A DNA stretch of 64,000 nt from Citrobacter freundii ATCC 8090 = MTCC 1658 = NBRC 12681 (GCF_011064845.1 NZ_CP049015.1:2976001-3040000); one strand, 5' to 3'; shown: positions 20,939 to 31,493, numbered from the stretch's first letter. Numbers and translations are program-made. Notes: generated by a model not told the origin, from the letters alone.

Positions 20939-22610
20939 ACCTCTGCAGTTTCCGACGTTACGCGGCCTGGTTTCCGGGCCGCAGTCATTATTAACGCCGC
21001 TACATCTTGGCGCACTGTGCGTGGCGCTTGGCGTTCTGACACCGATCATAGCGCTGATTTGGCAGGCTACCCAGGCCGATTTATCTCACTGGGGTAATCT
21101 CCTGACGTATGTACTACCTGCCGCACTAAAAAATACCGTGCTGTTATTAGCCGGTGTCGCGGTGATGGTCGGCGTGATTGGCGTAGGCAGCGCATGGGCG
21201 GTAACGGCATGGGATTTCCCTGGACGTAAAATACTTAGCTGGGCGTTACTGTTGCCGCTGGCGATGCCGACCTACATTGTGGCCTTTGCGTGGCTCGATC
21301 TGCTGCATCCGATTGGCCCCCTGCAAACCTTTATCCGTTTTTTACTGGGTTTTGACAGCCCAAGACAGTTCCGTCTGCCAGATTTGCGCTCACTTTCCGG
21401 CGCAATCATCCTACTCGGATTGGTGCTTTACCCATACGTGTATCTGACAACCCGCGCCATGTTTATTAGCCAACCGGCCCATTTACTGGAAGCCGCACGC
21501 ACGCTGGGATGCAGCGCAACCGGAACCTTCTTTCGTGTTGCATTGCCCATGGCCCGTCCGGCACTGGCCGTTGGGATCAGCCTGGCACTACTGGAAACGC
21601 TCAACGATATCGGCGCATCGGAGTTTCTCGGGGTACAGACGTTAACCGTTACCGTGTACACCACATGGATCTCGCGTTCTGATTTATCTGCCGCGGCGCA
21701 AATTGCCTGCATGATGCTGATGTTTATATTCCTTATTCTGACGCTGGAATTTTATGGTCGCAGAAAACAAGGATTCAGCAGTCGCAGCCTACGGGAAATT
21801 CAACCTACGCGCGTGCAGGGCTGGCGTGGCTGGCTGCTCGGTGGCGTTATTTCACTGCCTGTCCTGCTGGGTTTTCTGGCTCCGGTTCTGTTTTTAATGT
21901 GGGAAAGCGCCAAACGCATAGGTGATGAGAATCCGCTTTCCTCTTCGTTACTGTCAGCATTACAAAATACGCTATCGCTGGCGGCGGGAACCACGCTGGT
22001 GGTGGTTTGCGTCAGTATGTTAGTGGCCTGGAGCGCGCGTCATAGCGCCGCAGACAACGCCATGCCAGGATTTCGTCGCGGCGTGATGCGTCTGGCTTCT
22101 TTAGGCTATGCGGTCCCCGGCACGATTCTGGCAATTGGTTTTTTGACACCCGCCATGGCGGTCGACCGCTGGCTGGCCGATTTACTGGATGTTCGTGGTC
22201 TGCCGCTGATGTCCTCCGGAATCCTGCTGGTAATTTGTTGTGCCATGCGATTCCAGGCGATTGCCATTGGCGCACTGGATTCTGGTCTGGGCCGTATCCC
22301 CCCCTCACTGGAACAGGCGTCTCGTCTGTTGGGTGAGAATGGCGCGGGGACGTTTGCACGGGTCCATTTTCCCCTGCTGCGCCCAGCGTTAGTCAGCAGT
22401 GCCCTGCTGGTTTTTGCCGATGCCATGAAAGAACTGCCAACAACGTTGCTTTTGCGCCCGGTCAATTTCGAAACGCTGGCAACATTGTTGTATGCGGAAG
22501 CCGCCCGTGGAACCTATGAAGAAGGTGCTATCGCCGCGCTAATGATTGTTTTAGCTGGCACGCTACCGGTTATTTTGTTGGTGCGTCACCAAATGACTCG
22601 CCGTGGTTAA
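20922..22610 (+). CDS. Ferric-iron ABC transporter permease (FbpB/SfuB-like)
   Basis: This 562-residue inner-membrane protein consists of two fused binding-protein-dependent permease modules. Each has an EAA loop that contacts the ATPase: E190 (EAARTLG) and E464 (EQASRLLG). About twelve hydrophobic helices are visible. The only suitable start is a TTG at 20922 inside the end of the preceding gene (17-bp overlap), with no strong ribosome site. Expression probably depends on coupling, and the exact start is uncertain. Confidence 0.9.
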   Translation: MDSINKPLQFPTLRGLVSGPQSLLTPLHLGALCVALGVLTPIIALIWQATQADLSHWGNLLTYVLPAALKNTVLLLAGVAVMVGVIGVGSAWAVTAWDFPGRKILSWALLLPLAMPTYIVAFAWLDLLHPIGPLQTFIRFLLGFDSPRQFRLPDLRSLSGAIILLGLVLYPYVYLTTRAMFISQPAHLLEAARTLGCSATGTFFRVALPMARPALAVGISLALLETLNDIGASEFLGVQTLTVTVYTTWISRSDLSAAAQIACMMLMFIFLILTLEFYGRRKQGFSSRSLREIQPTRVQGWRGWLLGGVISLPVLLGFLAPVLFLMWESAKRIGDENPLSSSLLSALQNTLSLAAGTTLVVVCVSMLVAWSARHSAADNAMPGFRRGVMRLASLGYAVPGTILAIGFLTPAMAVDRWLADLLDVRGLPLMSSGILLVICCAMRFQAIAIGALDSGLGRIPPSLEQASRLLGENGAGTFARVHFPLLRPALVSSALLVFADAMKELPTTLLLRPVNFETLATLLYAEAARGTYEEGAIAALMIVLAGTLPVILLVRHQMTRRG

Positions 22611-22620
22611 GAGAGCAACA

Positions 22621-23304
22621 ATGTCAGAAATTGCATTACGACTCCAGGATGTACACGTTACTTATGGCAACAGCCAGCAATCGGTACTGAGCGGATTTTC
22701 AATGTCGGTACATAAAGGTGAAATCGCCTGTCTGCTGGGCGCTTCAGGCTGCGGGAAAACCACGGTGCTACGCGCAGTTGCCGGATTTGAACGCCTGCAA
22801 AACGGAGAGATCTATGTGTCACAGCGCCGTGTTGCCGGTCCCGGCATTCATCTGCCACCGGAAAAACGTCATGTCGGCATGGTCTTCCAGGAATATGCGT
22901 TATTCCCCCATCTGACCGCGCAGCAAAATGTGGCGTTTGGATTGCGTCGCATGCCGCGTGAGGAACAACAGGCCAGAGTGACTGAGCTGCTGAAAATGGT
23001 GGAGTTACACAGCCATGCCAACCGCTATCCGCATGAGCTTTCCGGCGGGCAACAACAGCGTATCGCCCTTGCGCGCGCGTTGGCGCCACATCCGGAAATC
23101 CTGTTGCTCGATGAACCCTTCTCCAGCCTTGATAAGCGCACGCGTGAACGTCTTGGCAACGAGGTACGGGATATTTTGCGCGCCGCAGGGCAAACGGCGC
23201 TGTTGGTTACCCACAGTGAACACGAAGCTCAACTAATGGCAGACCATATTGGCGTGGTAAAAATGGGGCAGTATCAAATAAAAAAAGCGACCCATCCGAC
23301 CTGA
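22621..23304 (+). CDS. Ferric-iron ABC transporter ATPase, short form (FbpC-like)
   Basis: This 227-residue ATPase has all motifs for hydrolysis: Walker A GASGCGKT (40-47), Q-loop Q90, signature LSGGQ (140-144), Walker B ILLLDE (160-165) and switch His198. FbpC relatives are usually about 350 residues with a C-terminal regulatory/TOBE domain, which is missing here. The protein ends KKATHPT, encoded inside the terminator hairpin of erfK, so the gene may have been shortened at this junction. The start at 22621 (MSEIALRL) is preferred over one 18 bp upstream. Confidence 0.88.
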   Translation: MSEIALRLQDVHVTYGNSQQSVLSGFSMSVHKGEIACLLGASGCGKTTVLRAVAGFERLQNGEIYVSQRRVAGPGIHLPPEKRHVGMVFQEYALFPHLTAQQNVAFGLRRMPREEQQARVTELLKMVELHSHANRYPHELSGGQQQRIALARALAPHPEILLLDEPFSSLDKRTRERLGNEVRDILRAAGQTALLVTHSEHEAQLMADHIGVVKMGQYQIKKATHPT

Positions 23305-23320
23305 AGGTCACCAGAGTCGC
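23280..23320 (-). terminator. Terminator of erfK, overlapping the end of fbpC
   Basis: On the minus strand GCGAC and GTCGC (complements of 23316-23320 and 23287-23291) enclose a further GGTGACC/GGTCGG pairing. A run of seven T follows (complement of 23280-23286). It begins 9 bp past the erfK stop. The last codons of the fbpC-like gene are made of this same DNA. Confidence 0.75.
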
Positions 23321-23328
23321 CCTGAAAA

Positions 23329-24258
23329 TTAATAATGTTTCTGTACCAGGCTGATGTTCACCGGCATACCGGAACGTCTTTCCAGTGCCTGGTTCCCACG
23401 GCTCACATCCACGTCATTCCCGCTGATAAAGGTACGCAGAGCGGGAGTGACTGGCAAAGGTACCTTTCTGTCAGACTCGTATTCCGAACGATTTCGCGAC
23501 AGCGGCTCATGCACTTCCACCCAACGACTACCGTCCGGCTCTTCGCTGTATTTCACCGGTCGGTCAATTAATTGTACACGGGTCCCTACAGGCACCGTAT
23601 CAAACAGGTACTTGATATCGTCATTCCGCAAACGGATACACCCCTGGCTTACCCGCAGACCAATACCGAAATTGGCATTTGTCCCGTGAATGGCATAAAG
23701 CCTGCCGATATAAATTGCATACAGGCCCATCGGATTTTCTGGCCCGGCAGGAACAAATGCTGGCAAGCTTTCCCCGCGAGCGGCGTATTCGCGTCGGGTA
23801 TTTGGCGTCGGTGTCCAGCTTGGTGCTTCCTGCTTACGCTCTACCGCCGTCACCCAGTTGCGCGGCGTTTCTCTACCCGCCTGACCAATGCCAATGGGTA
23901 AAACCTCAACCGTATTGCTGCCAGCAGGATAATAGTAAAGCCGCATCTCGGCGACGTTGATGACAATCCCCTCGCGTACGGTATCCGGTAATATCAGTTG
24001 CTGCGGCACAACCAGCGTTGAACCCGATTTAGGCAGAAAAACATCGACGCCCGGATTGGCTTCAAGCATATTGCTCAACCCCTGCCCGTACTGAGCGGCA
24101 AATGCCTCCAGCGGCTTGGTATTACCTGGTGGAACCGTAATAGTCAAAGGGCTACCCACCAGGCGACTGCCCTCTGGCGGCAGTGGATAACTCACCGCCT
24201 GCGCGCCCTGACTCGCAAGCAACATAATGAGTGAACAAAGCAGTTTTACACGACGCAT
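23329..24258 (-). CDS. erfK: L,D-transpeptidase ErfK (LdtA)
   Basis: ErfK (309 aa) is a periplasmic L,D-transpeptidase that attaches Braun lipoprotein to peptidoglycan. Residues 1-21 form a signal peptide (ending AQA). A LysM-like segment follows at about 38-85, then the YkuD catalytic domain with His191 (YAIHGT) and Cys207 in SQGCIRLRN. It matches E. coli ErfK closely. It precedes cobT in the same direction but is separated by cobT's downstream terminator. Confidence 0.96.
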   Translation of the reverse strand: MRRVKLLCSLIMLLASQGAQAVSYPLPPEGSRLVGSPLTITVPPGNTKPLEAFAAQYGQGLSNMLEANPGVDVFLPKSGSTLVVPQQLILPDTVREGIVINVAEMRLYYYPAGSNTVEVLPIGIGQAGRETPRNWVTAVERKQEAPSWTPTPNTRREYAARGESLPAFVPAGPENPMGLYAIYIGRLYAIHGTNANFGIGLRVSQGCIRLRNDDIKYLFDTVPVGTRVQLIDRPVKYSEEPDGSRWVEVHEPLSRNRSEYESDRKVPLPVTPALRTFISGNDVDVSRGNQALERRSGMPVNISLVQKHY

Positions 24259-24343
24259 CTTTTTCCTTTCCTTCGTCGCAGCAGATATCCGTTAATTATA
24301 GCTTTTATTATCTGTTTTAGTGGGTTACGACATATTTGCGCAT

Positions 24344-24368
24344 AAAAAAACCTCGCCAACAGGCGAGG
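24344..24368 (-). terminator. Intrinsic terminator at the end of the cbi/cob operon
   Basis: CCTCGCC and GGCGAGG pair (24351-24357 with 24362-24368) around a 4-base loop. On the minus strand seven T residues follow (complement of 24344-24350). It lies just past the cobT stop and closes the 16-kb cbi/cob transcript. Confidence 0.94.
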
Positions 24369-24385
24369 TTCAGGTTGAGCGGTAA

Positions 24386-25450
24386 CTACGCTTCCTTACC
24401 ATCCGGAAGCACGATGTTACTGGCGGCTAACTGCCCCATATTGTTGTACATCGCACAAGCAGCCTCAACAATTGGCATCGCCAACGCGGCCCCACTGCCT
24501 TCGCCCAAACGCATCCCCATATTCAGATACGGATCCAATTCAAGATGCGCCAGCGCGGTACGGGCGCCCTTCTCAGCGGAGAAATGTGACGGGATTAGGT
24601 AGGGTTTAATTTGTGGTGCAATCTGGCAGGCCGCCAGCGCAGCAGAATAAGAAAGAAAACCATCCAGCACGACCGGCAGGCCGCAGGAGGCCGCCCCCAA
24701 CATTACCCCTGCCATGCCGACAAGATCGAACCCACCAACTTTAGCCAGCACATCGACACCGTCATGGCGATCCGGCTGATTGACGGCAATTGCCCGACGC
24801 ACAACGTCTACCTTATTCCCCACCCGAGAAAGAGGAAGGTTAGCGCCAATACCCACGACTTCCTCAGCATCACTGCCGGTAAGCACGCTAACAATGGCCG
24901 CCGCAGGTGTAGTATTTGCCATACCAAGCTCACCGACACCAAACAGCGTTACGCCGTCTTTGGCCAGTTCATGGGTATAGCGAATGACTTCCAGCAACAG
25001 CTCCTCGGCCTGCGAACGGCTCATTGCCGGGCCTTCGGCTATATTGCCGCAGCCGCGTGCCACACGCATATTCACCACGCCGGGAATAGGCTCAGCATCA
25101 ATCCCCACATCTATCACATGGACCTTCGCCCCCGCCTGAGCGGCGAGGACGCAGACGCCGGTCGTTCCACGCGTCATATTGGCAGCCTGTATAGCCGTGA
25201 CAACTTTAGGTGAAACGGCAACCCCTTCATCCCACACGCCGTGATCGGCGCACATCACCAGCATCGCTTTGCCATTCACATGCGGCACACCCTTCAGGCC
25301 AGGCATCCCGGCCAATTGTACGGCGAGAGATTCGAGTCGCCCCAAGCTTCCCGGCGGCTTAAGCAAGCCGTCGATATGCTGCTGCGCGCGCAGCATCGCG
25401 GCACTGTCAGGTAATGGGATCGCGCGGAGTAAAGAGGTTAAAGTCTGCAT
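24386..25450 (-). CDS. cobT: Nicotinate-nucleotide:DMB phosphoribosyltransferase CobT
   Basis: CobT (354 aa) activates 5,6-dimethylbenzimidazole to alpha-ribazole phosphate, the lower-ligand branch of B12 synthesis. The catalytic Glu317 (in MRLGEGSGA) and Glu174 ([10 protein letters not shown]) keep the numbering of the Salmonella enzyme. The N-terminal [10 protein letters not shown] motif is also typical. It is the last gene of the cbi/cob operon, 24 bp after cobS. Confidence 0.97.
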   Translation of the reverse strand: MQTLTSLLRAIPLPDSAAMLRAQQHIDGLLKPPGSLGRLESLAVQLAGMPGLKGVPHVNGKAMLVMCADHGVWDEGVAVSPKVVTAIQAANMTRGTTGVCVLAAQAGAKVHVIDVGIDAEPIPGVVNMRVARGCGNIAEGPAMSRSQAEELLLEVIRYTHELAKDGVTLFGVGELGMANTTPAAAIVSVLTGSDAEEVVGIGANLPLSRVGNKVDVVRRAIAVNQPDRHDGVDVLAKVGGFDLVGMAGVMLGAASCGLPVVLDGFLSYSAALAACQIAPQIKPYLIPSHFSAEKGARTALAHLELDPYLNMGMRLGEGSGAALAMPIVEAACAMYNNMGQLAASNIVLPDGKEA

Positions 25451-25474
25451 AAGGGTTCCAGTATGTGGGCTGAC

Positions 25475-26218
25475 TCAGAGCAGAGCCAGCAAGAAAATCA
25501 ACTCGCCAAGTTCAATGGCAGCGCCCAGCGTATCGCCGGTTTGCCCACCCAACGTGCGTTTTAATAACTGCCCAAGAATAAAAATCGCCACCATTGTGAC
25601 AACCAGCGCTGCCACGCCGCGCATGCCGGGAAGCAGCACGGCGGCAAGGATCGCCGCCAATCCCAACGTAACGCAGGTTTGACGCCCGGTGACTTTACCA
25701 ATAAAAACGTTACCCAGCCCTTCTTCGCGGGCATAGCGATGCCGATACATCAGCAACACCGCCGTTCCTCGCCCGGCGACACATGCCGCCGCCAGCGCAG
25801 CCAGCATCGGCGTGCCACGCAAAGCCAGTTCGCTCACCACCAGCACCTTCGCCAGTAAAACGAAAATTAGCGCCAGTCCACCGTGGGTTCCCAGACGACT
25901 GTCGCGCATGATTTCCAGCATCCGCTCGCGTCGGCGCGCCGAAAAAATGCCGTCACAGGTATCCGCCAGACCATCCAGATGAAATCCTCCGGTCAATAAC
26001 GCCAGGGTTAACACTGCAAACAGCGCCGCCAGTGGGATACCGCACCAGGCCTGCAGCGCCATAAAGACCAGCCCCGTCAACCCTCCCAACACGACGCCAA
26101 TCAGGGGAAACATCACAATACCGCGGGAATAGTGCTCGAAATCCAGTCCTTGCGACCAGCGAGCAGGAACGGGCAAGCGACTGATAAAAGAGAGCATTGC
26201 CCAGAACAACTTACTCAT
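25475..26218 (-). CDS. cobS: Cobalamin-5-phosphate synthase CobS
   Basis: CobS (247 aa) is the inner-membrane enzyme that joins adenosylcobinamide-GDP with alpha-ribazole phosphate. It has about six hydrophobic segments and the metal-binding signature [11 protein letters not shown] at 80-90. It overlaps cobU by 4 bp. Confidence 0.97.
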   Translation of the reverse strand: MSKLFWAMLSFISRLPVPARWSQGLDFEHYSRGIVMFPLIGVVLGGLTGLVFMALQAWCGIPLAALFAVLTLALLTGGFHLDGLADTCDGIFSARRRERMLEIMRDSRLGTHGGLALIFVLLAKVLVVSELALRGTPMLAALAAACVAGRGTAVLLMYRHRYAREEGLGNVFIGKVTGRQTCVTLGLAAILAAVLLPGMRGVAALVVTMVAIFILGQLLKRTLGGQTGDTLGAAIELGELIFLLALL

Positions 26219-26760
26219 TTAATTTTGACTCCAATTCCTGATACCACCAGCCAGACCTCATCAGCTGCCGCCGCCAGTCGCTGGTTCACGCGTCCTGCAA
26301 TATCACGAAAATGCCGCGCCAGACGGTTCTCCGGCACAATCCCCATTCCCACTTCGTTAGTGACCAACACGATCTTTGCCGGGCAGCGCTGACAGGCTGC
26401 AATCAGCGAAAGGATTTCACCTTCGATAGACTGCTCCATCGCCGCGTAATCCCAGCTATCCGGATCGCTGTCACCGCCCAGAGCAAACAGCAGGTTGGTC
26501 ACCATCGTAGTGATGCATTCAAGCAGAATGGCTTCCTGAGGATCGTTCGCTGCCGTGATCAGTTCATCAAGATGTTGCCAACGTTCGGCTGTACGCCAGT
26601 GCGCAGGACGTCCATCGCGATGATGCTGAATTCGCGCAGCCATCTCCTCATCAAAAATCTGCGAAGTCGCAATATACAAAACGTTTGGGGAATCAGCGAT
26701 CAGCGCTTCCGCATGCCGACTCTTACCGCTTCGCGCGCCGCCAGTAACCAGAATCATCAT
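26215..26760 (-). CDS. cobU: Adenosylcobinamide kinase/guanylyltransferase CobU
   Basis: CobU (181 aa) phosphorylates adenosylcobinamide and transfers GMP to it. The P-loop GGARSGKS is at 7-14. His46, the residue guanylylated in Salmonella CobU, is present in IQHHRDGR. The overlap with cbiP upstream and cobS downstream is 4 bp each. Confidence 0.97.
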   Translation of the reverse strand: MMILVTGGARSGKSRHAEALIADSPNVLYIATSQIFDEEMAARIQHHRDGRPAHWRTAERWQHLDELITAANDPQEAILLECITTMVTNLLFALGGDSDPDSWDYAAMEQSIEGEILSLIAACQRCPAKIVLVTNEVGMGIVPENRLARHFRDIAGRVNQRLAAAADEVWLVVSGIGVKIK

Positions 26761-28277
26761 ACTGGCTCCCGGTGTTGCTGCATGATGGTATAAATTTTCT
26801 CAATATCGATGTGTTGCCGCATCGCATCCGCCAGCAGATCAAACTGCTGCGATTTATATTGCGCGTAATGGAAGGTGGAATCCAGCGGAGCTAACCCTTT
26901 ACGTTCTCGCAGGCCATTGACCAACGCACGGGTGAAATCATCGCTGTCGAAAAGACCGTGAAGATAGGTGCCGAACGCCAGACCATCCGCAGTGACCGCG
27001 CCGTCAACAACGTTGCAGCCGTCTTTGTGCAACGTCATCACCGACTGACATTCATCGGTTAATGCTGTTTCGCCCATATGAATTTCATAACCGCGAACGG
27101 ATAACCCCGCCGTGCCCGCCAGCCAGTCAGGCAGCGATGAGGACATTTGCCCCTTAACCAGGGTCGTGGTTTTGTGCTGAGCAAAATGGGTGACGGTATT
27201 GAGCAAGCCCAGCCCCGGCAGCGTACCGAGTCCTGACTCCACTTCATCAATGATGGTATCGCCGAGCATTTGATAACCGCCGCAAATCCCCACCACCGGT
27301 ACGTTATTACGATGCAATTGCACGACGCCATGCGCCATCCCGCTTTCACGTAGCCACACCAGATCGCCAAGGGTATTTTTGCTGCCGGGCAAAATCACCA
27401 GATCGGCCCCCGCCAGCTCTTCAGGCTGGCGAACATAGCGCACACGCACATCCGGCTGCGCAGCAAGCGCATTGAAATCCGTAAAGTTAGAAATGTGCGG
27501 TATTTGCACAACGGCGATGTCGATGTCGCGTTTGTCAGTGCGCAAATACTTGCCCTTTTGCAGCGCAACGCCATCTTCATCTTCCAGATCAACATCCAGC
27601 CATGGCATCACACCCAGCACCGGAACACCGGTCAGCGCTTCAATTTGCTCGATACCGGAGTGCAGCAGCGTCACATCACCGCGAAACTTATTGATGATCA
27701 CCCCTTTTACGCGTGCGCGTTCGTGATCGTGCAACAGCGCCAGCGTGCCGTAAATGGAGGCGAACACCCCACCACGATCGATATCCGCCACCAAAACGAC
27801 AGGGCACTGCGCCATTTCTGCCATGCCCATATTGACGATATCGCGATCGCGCAGGTTAATCTCTGCCGGGCTCCCCGCACCTTCCAGCACCAGCACATCG
27901 AACTCTTGCGCCAGGCTGTTATAAACTGACAGGATCTGTTCCCGCAGACGTGGTTTGTACTCGTGGTAACTCACCGCGTCCATATCAGTCGCTACTTTGC
28001 CCATCAGCACTACCTGCGCTTTGCGATCGCTGGTCGGTTTAAGCAGAACCGGGTTCATACGCACATCTGGCGTAATACCTGCGGCTTCAGCCTGAAAAAT
28101 TTGCGCGCGGCCCATTTCTTTTCCCTCTGGCGTAATGCCAGAGTTCAGCGCCATGTTCTGCGATTTGAACGGTGCGGTATGCAGTCCATCCTGATAAAAA
28201 ATACGACACAGCCCGGCGACCAATACGCTTTTACCCACATCAGATGCCGTTCCCTGCAACATTATTGCCTGCGTCAT
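26757..28277 (-). CDS. cbiP: Cobyric acid synthase CbiP
   Basis: CbiP (506 aa) amidates side chains b, d, e and g of adenosylcobyrinic a,c-diamide using glutamine. The N-terminal dethiobiotin-synthetase-like domain has a P-loop GTASDVGKS (9-17). The C-terminal class I glutamine amidotransferase domain carries the nucleophile Cys332 in [10 protein letters not shown]. It sits between cbiO and cobU with 4-bp overlaps on both sides. Confidence 0.97.
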   Translation of the reverse strand: MTQAIMLQGTASDVGKSVLVAGLCRIFYQDGLHTAPFKSQNMALNSGITPEGKEMGRAQIFQAEAAGITPDVRMNPVLLKPTSDRKAQVVLMGKVATDMDAVSYHEYKPRLREQILSVYNSLAQEFDVLVLEGAGSPAEINLRDRDIVNMGMAEMAQCPVVLVADIDRGGVFASIYGTLALLHDHERARVKGVIINKFRGDVTLLHSGIEQIEALTGVPVLGVMPWLDVDLEDEDGVALQKGKYLRTDKRDIDIAVVQIPHISNFTDFNALAAQPDVRVRYVRQPEELAGADLVILPGSKNTLGDLVWLRESGMAHGVVQLHRNNVPVVGICGGYQMLGDTIIDEVESGLGTLPGLGLLNTVTHFAQHKTTTLVKGQMSSSLPDWLAGTAGLSVRGYEIHMGETALTDECQSVMTLHKDGCNVVDGAVTADGLAFGTYLHGLFDSDDFTRALVNGLRERKGLAPLDSTFHYAQYKSQQFDLLADAMRQHIDIEKIYTIMQQHREPV

Positions 28278-29089
28278 GACGCCTCCTTCAGTGCGTTCTC
28301 TCGCATACAGCTAAAAAATTCAGCCTCTGTTTTACACAGCGGGAAGCCCAACTCGGTATGCAGCTTCACCAGCCAGGGCTGAGTTAATCCCGCTTGTTCA
28401 ATAAGATCCGTACGGGCGAAAACGTCGCCTGGCGTGCCGTGCGTGAGTACTTCGCCCCGGCGTAAAACGTACACCGCATCGCTGACTTCATAGATAAGAT
28501 CGATATCATGGCTTGAAATTACGACATGGTTTCCTTGCGCTACGATGCGTTTGATAATCTCAATCATCTGCGTGCGGCCTGACGGGTCGAGGCCCGCAGT
28601 AGGTTCATCCAGCAGCAGATACTGCGCCTGCAACACCAACGCCCCGGCTATCGCTACGCGTTTTTTTTGCCCATGGCTTAAACACTGAATGGGCTGATGG
28701 CGAAAATGCTGGGCGTCGACCAGCGTAAGCGCATCTTCCACGCGTCGGGCGATTTCAGCCTCATCCACCCCGAGATTGCGCAGGCTAAAGGCGATATCGC
28801 TGTCGATATCGGTATAAAAGATTTGCTGATCGGGGTCCTGAAATACCGTTGCCACCTGTTGACGCAGCGCCAGCAGGCCGCGTTTGCTGTAATCCAGCGG
28901 TTTGCCCTGCCACATCACCGCGCCTTGCTGTGGGCGCAATAAGCCACTCAGGTTCATAAACAGCGTGGATTTCCCGCAACCATTAGCGCCTACCAACCCG
29001 GTGACGGCATGCGTAGAAAAATCCAGCGTTAGCCCTTTGAGGATCGGGTCATCCTGATAGCGAAACCAAAGCGCTGAGGTGGCAAGCAT
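28274..29089 (-). CDS. cbiO: Cobalt ECF transporter ATPase CbiO
   Basis: CbiO (271 aa) is the ATPase of the CbiMNQO cobalt importer. It has Walker A GANGCGKS (34-41), the signature variant [15 protein letters not shown] and Walker [14 protein letters not shown]. The C-terminal extension of about 50 residues is usual for this family. It starts 8 bp after cbiQ and overlaps cbiP by 4 bp. Confidence 0.96.
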   Translation of the reverse strand: MLATSALWFRYQDDPILKGLTLDFSTHAVTGLVGANGCGKSTLFMNLSGLLRPQQGAVMWQGKPLDYSKRGLLALRQQVATVFQDPDQQIFYTDIDSDIAFSLRNLGVDEAEIARRVEDALTLVDAQHFRHQPIQCLSHGQKKRVAIAGALVLQAQYLLLDEPTAGLDPSGRTQMIEIIKRIVAQGNHVVISSHDIDLIYEVSDAVYVLRRGEVLTHGTPGDVFARTDLIEQAGLTQPWLVKLHTELGFPLCKTEAEFFSCMRENALKEAS

Positions 29090-29097
29090 ACTTTTCC

Positions 29098-29775
29098 TTA
29101 CAGGTGAAAATCACCCTGATAAAGTTTGATATCCAGTGTGGTGGTCATTTGCTGGTAGCGGATCAACACGCGGGTGAACAGCAATCCCACCAGCATTGCC
29201 AGAGAGCGGTAGCCCAACGGCAAGCTACGATAACCAAAACGCAGCGTTTGTGCGCGGTGAATAGCCAGCGCCTCGTCTAAGAGAATAAAAATAAACCGCC
29301 AGGTCAGCAGGATCTGCTCAGTTAACAGGCGAGGAACGTGCGCGCGTTTGAGTAGGATAATTAATTGCGGAAACGGCAGATTCAGTACCAGCCAGAAGGT
29401 TGCCGCCAGCGCTGCAAGGCTGCGCCAGAACGTTTCATTCGCTGTCACCAGACCTGGTGCGCTGATTCCCAACCAGTAACTTCCCACAGGTATGCTGGCC
29501 AACAGCGTCTGTGGATCGCGGCTGATGCTAAACAGGATGGTCACTACGCCAACCGCCAGAAAACCAAACGGTAATGCCATCCAACGGCACCAGCGCCAGA
29601 ATGAAATACGCAGCAGCCAGCAGCTCAGCGCGGCAATCAATAACAGCTCAATACCCTGCCCCAACGGGGGCAGAGTAAACGCCAGAATCATCATCACCAG
29701 CCAGAGCAGAAATTTCCGCACTGGCGAGACATGAACCCAACGGCTTTGATAGCTAAGCCTGTCAAGCCCGGTCAT
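29098..29775 (-). CDS. cbiQ: Cobalt ECF transporter T-component CbiQ
   Basis: CbiQ (225 aa) is the integral-membrane coupling subunit of the cobalt importer. Four or five hydrophobic helices are visible, followed by a C-terminal region with the Ala-Arg coupling motifs expected to contact CbiO. The ATG at 29775 (MTGLDRLSYQS) gives the family start; a GTG one codon upstream is also possible. It overlaps cbiN by 14 bp. Confidence 0.95.
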   Translation of the reverse strand: MTGLDRLSYQSRWVHVSPVRKFLLWLVMMILAFTLPPLGQGIELLLIAALSCWLLRISFWRWCRWMALPFGFLAVGVVTILFSISRDPQTLLASIPVGSYWLGISAPGLVTANETFWRSLAALAATFWLVLNLPFPQLIILLKRAHVPRLLTEQILLTWRFIFILLDEALAIHRAQTLRFGYRSLPLGYRSLAMLVGLLFTRVLIRYQQMTTTLDIKLYQGDFHL

Positions 29776-30043
29776 CACGGCGTTGCCTGCCCTTGGTATA
29801 ACCCAGGATATAGAAAATCACGGCTGCGCCCAGCGATCCCTGAAGTGTAAACAGCAGACTTTCAATTTCACCGCTTGCCGGTTCATACAGCGGCTGGAAC
29901 CAGGGTTCATAATGCGGGGCAATAGCCTGAATCTGACTCTCAGCCTCACCGTCTGAACCGCCGTACTCTCCACCGTGGTTGATAAAGAACGGCAGGATCA
30001 CCAGCGCCACAACCATGCCCAATATAATCAGCGTCTTTTTCAT
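29762..30043 (-). CDS. cbiN: Cobalt transport accessory protein CbiN
   Basis: CbiN (93 aa) is a small protein with two membrane helices (about 5-22 and 65-83) joined by an acidic periplasmic loop. With CbiM it loads Co2+ into the importer. The length and the GSLGAAVIFYILGY helix match Salmonella CbiN. It lies 2 bp after cbiM. Confidence 0.96.
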   Translation of the reverse strand: MKKTLIILGMVVALVILPFFINHGGEYGGSDGEAESQIQAIAPHYEPWFQPLYEPASGEIESLLFTLQGSLGAAVIFYILGYTKGRQRRDDRA

Positions 30044-30045
30044 CG

Positions 30046-30783
30046 TTAATGTCCTTGTGCGGTTATTAACTGGCGTTTGGTCAGCTGATCGTAAATCAGC
30101 ACGGTGAGTAACCCTTCCGCAATCGCGATTGGGATCTGCGTCAGACAGAAAATCCCCATGAACTTAATGATTGAACCGGTAGCGCCAGCAGAGGGATCCG
30201 GGAACGCCACGCCCAGCTGTACCGACGTCACAAAATAGGTGACGAGATCCGCCAGCATCGCGCACAAGAAGACGCAAACATCACGACGCAGCCCTGCACG
30301 GCAGGCCATTTTCCACACCATGTAACCCACTACCGGGCCAATTACCGCCATCGACATGCCGTTCGCGCCAAGCGTCGTTAAACCACCGTGTGCCAGCAGC
30401 AGTGCCTGGAACAGCAGAACGATCGCCCCGAGGATGGCTACTACGCCAGGTCCAAACAGGATAACTGCCAGGCCTACGCCGGTAGGGTGTGAACAACTTC
30501 CGGTAACGGAAGGAATTTTCAGCGCCGACAGCACAAAGATAAAGGCGCCGCACAGTGCCAGTAAGACTTTCTGGTGGTTATCTTCCTGCACGATTTGGCG
30601 CAAGCGCACCAGCCCGTACCACAGGCAGGGTAAAAACAGCAGCCACCATGCCAGCGCCCACATCGGCGGCAAGAAGCCTTCCATAATGTGCATGGCGAAC
30701 GCTTGCTCAGGAACAATCATCAGTAATAGCGCCGCAGCCAACCCGCTGAAAGACAGCTGTTTTAGCTGTTGTTCAAGCTTCAT
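30046..30783 (-). CDS. cbiM: Cobalt-binding ECF S-component CbiM
   Basis: CbiM (245 aa) is the substrate-specificity protein of the cobalt importer. Residues 1-30 resemble a signal peptide (ending QAFA). Processing would expose Met31-His32 (MHIMEGFLPP), the N-terminal loop that coordinates Co2+ in known members. Six or seven hydrophobic helices follow. The start at 30783 matches Salmonella CbiM and overlaps the cbiL stop as ATGA; a longer frame lies within cbiL. Confidence 0.96.
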   Translation of the reverse strand: MKLEQQLKQLSFSGLAAALLLMIVPEQAFAMHIMEGFLPPMWALAWWLLFLPCLWYGLVRLRQIVQEDNHQKVLLALCGAFIFVLSALKIPSVTGSCSHPTGVGLAVILFGPGVVAILGAIVLLFQALLLAHGGLTTLGANGMSMAVIGPVVGYMVWKMACRAGLRRDVCVFLCAMLADLVTYFVTSVQLGVAFPDPSAGATGSIIKFMGIFCLTQIPIAIAEGLLTVLIYDQLTKRQLITAQGH

Positions 30784-31493
30784 TGTGCATACTCCCACTG
30801 TTTGTTGACCAGAATGGTCGAGAAATAAGGCAGCGGCTGATCGTCGCTCACCTCATCGAGATGACGCCAGCACTGTTCACCTGGCAGCGTGGCTTCAGAC
30901 ATCATTAATGCGCAGCCCAACAAACCTTCTTGTTGCAGCAGCGCTTTGATACGCGCAAAACGACCGTACACTTTCATCAACACCAGACTGTCATGCTGCT
31001 TTAACGCCTGCTGAATTTCAGCTTCCGGCGCGGTACAGGAGACCACTGCCAGCGATTGTTGCTCCATGGCGAGCGGGGTTTTCGAACGCGCGGCAATCGC
31101 AGCGAAAGAAGTCACGCCCGGGACGATTTCTAACCAGTCAGGCGAACCAATGCGCTGCAGTAAAAAGACCCAGGTACTGAACAGCATGGCGTCGCCGAGC
31201 GTAATAAAGCCTACTTTTTTTCCAGCTTCGACTTCCTGAACCAGCGCGGTTGCAACCTCATCCCAGACGGCCTCTTTTTCCGCGCTGTCGGCACTCATGG
31301 GAAAATGGCAGCAGCGGACCTCGGTCTGCTCGCCGATATACTCCCGTACAATCGACAGCGCCAGGCTATCGCCGCCTTTACGCCCGGCAGGCGCATAGAG
31401 AATATCCAGCATGCCCAGCGTACGTGCAGCACGTACGGTGATCAGATCGGAAGCGCCAGGTCCGGTGCTTAATGCGTACAGTTTCCCGCTCAT
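30780..31493 (-). CDS. cbiL: Cobalt-factor II C20-methyltransferase CbiL
   Basis: CbiL (237 aa) is a SAM-dependent tetrapyrrole methylase that adds the C20 methyl group to cobalt-sirohydrochlorin, an early anaerobic corrin step. The N-terminal GPGASDLITVRAART motif and the later EIVPGVTSFAAIAA are family hallmarks. It overlaps cbiK and cbiM by 4 bp each. Confidence 0.96.
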   Translation of the reverse strand: MSGKLYALSTGPGASDLITVRAARTLGMLDILYAPAGRKGGDSLALSIVREYIGEQTEVRCCHFPMSADSAEKEAVWDEVATALVQEVEAGKKVGFITLGDAMLFSTWVFLLQRIGSPDWLEIVPGVTSFAAIAARSKTPLAMEQQSLAVVSCTAPEAEIQQALKQHDSLVLMKVYGRFARIKALLQQEGLLGCALMMSEATLPGEQCWRHLDEVSDDQPLPYFSTILVNKQWEYAQ

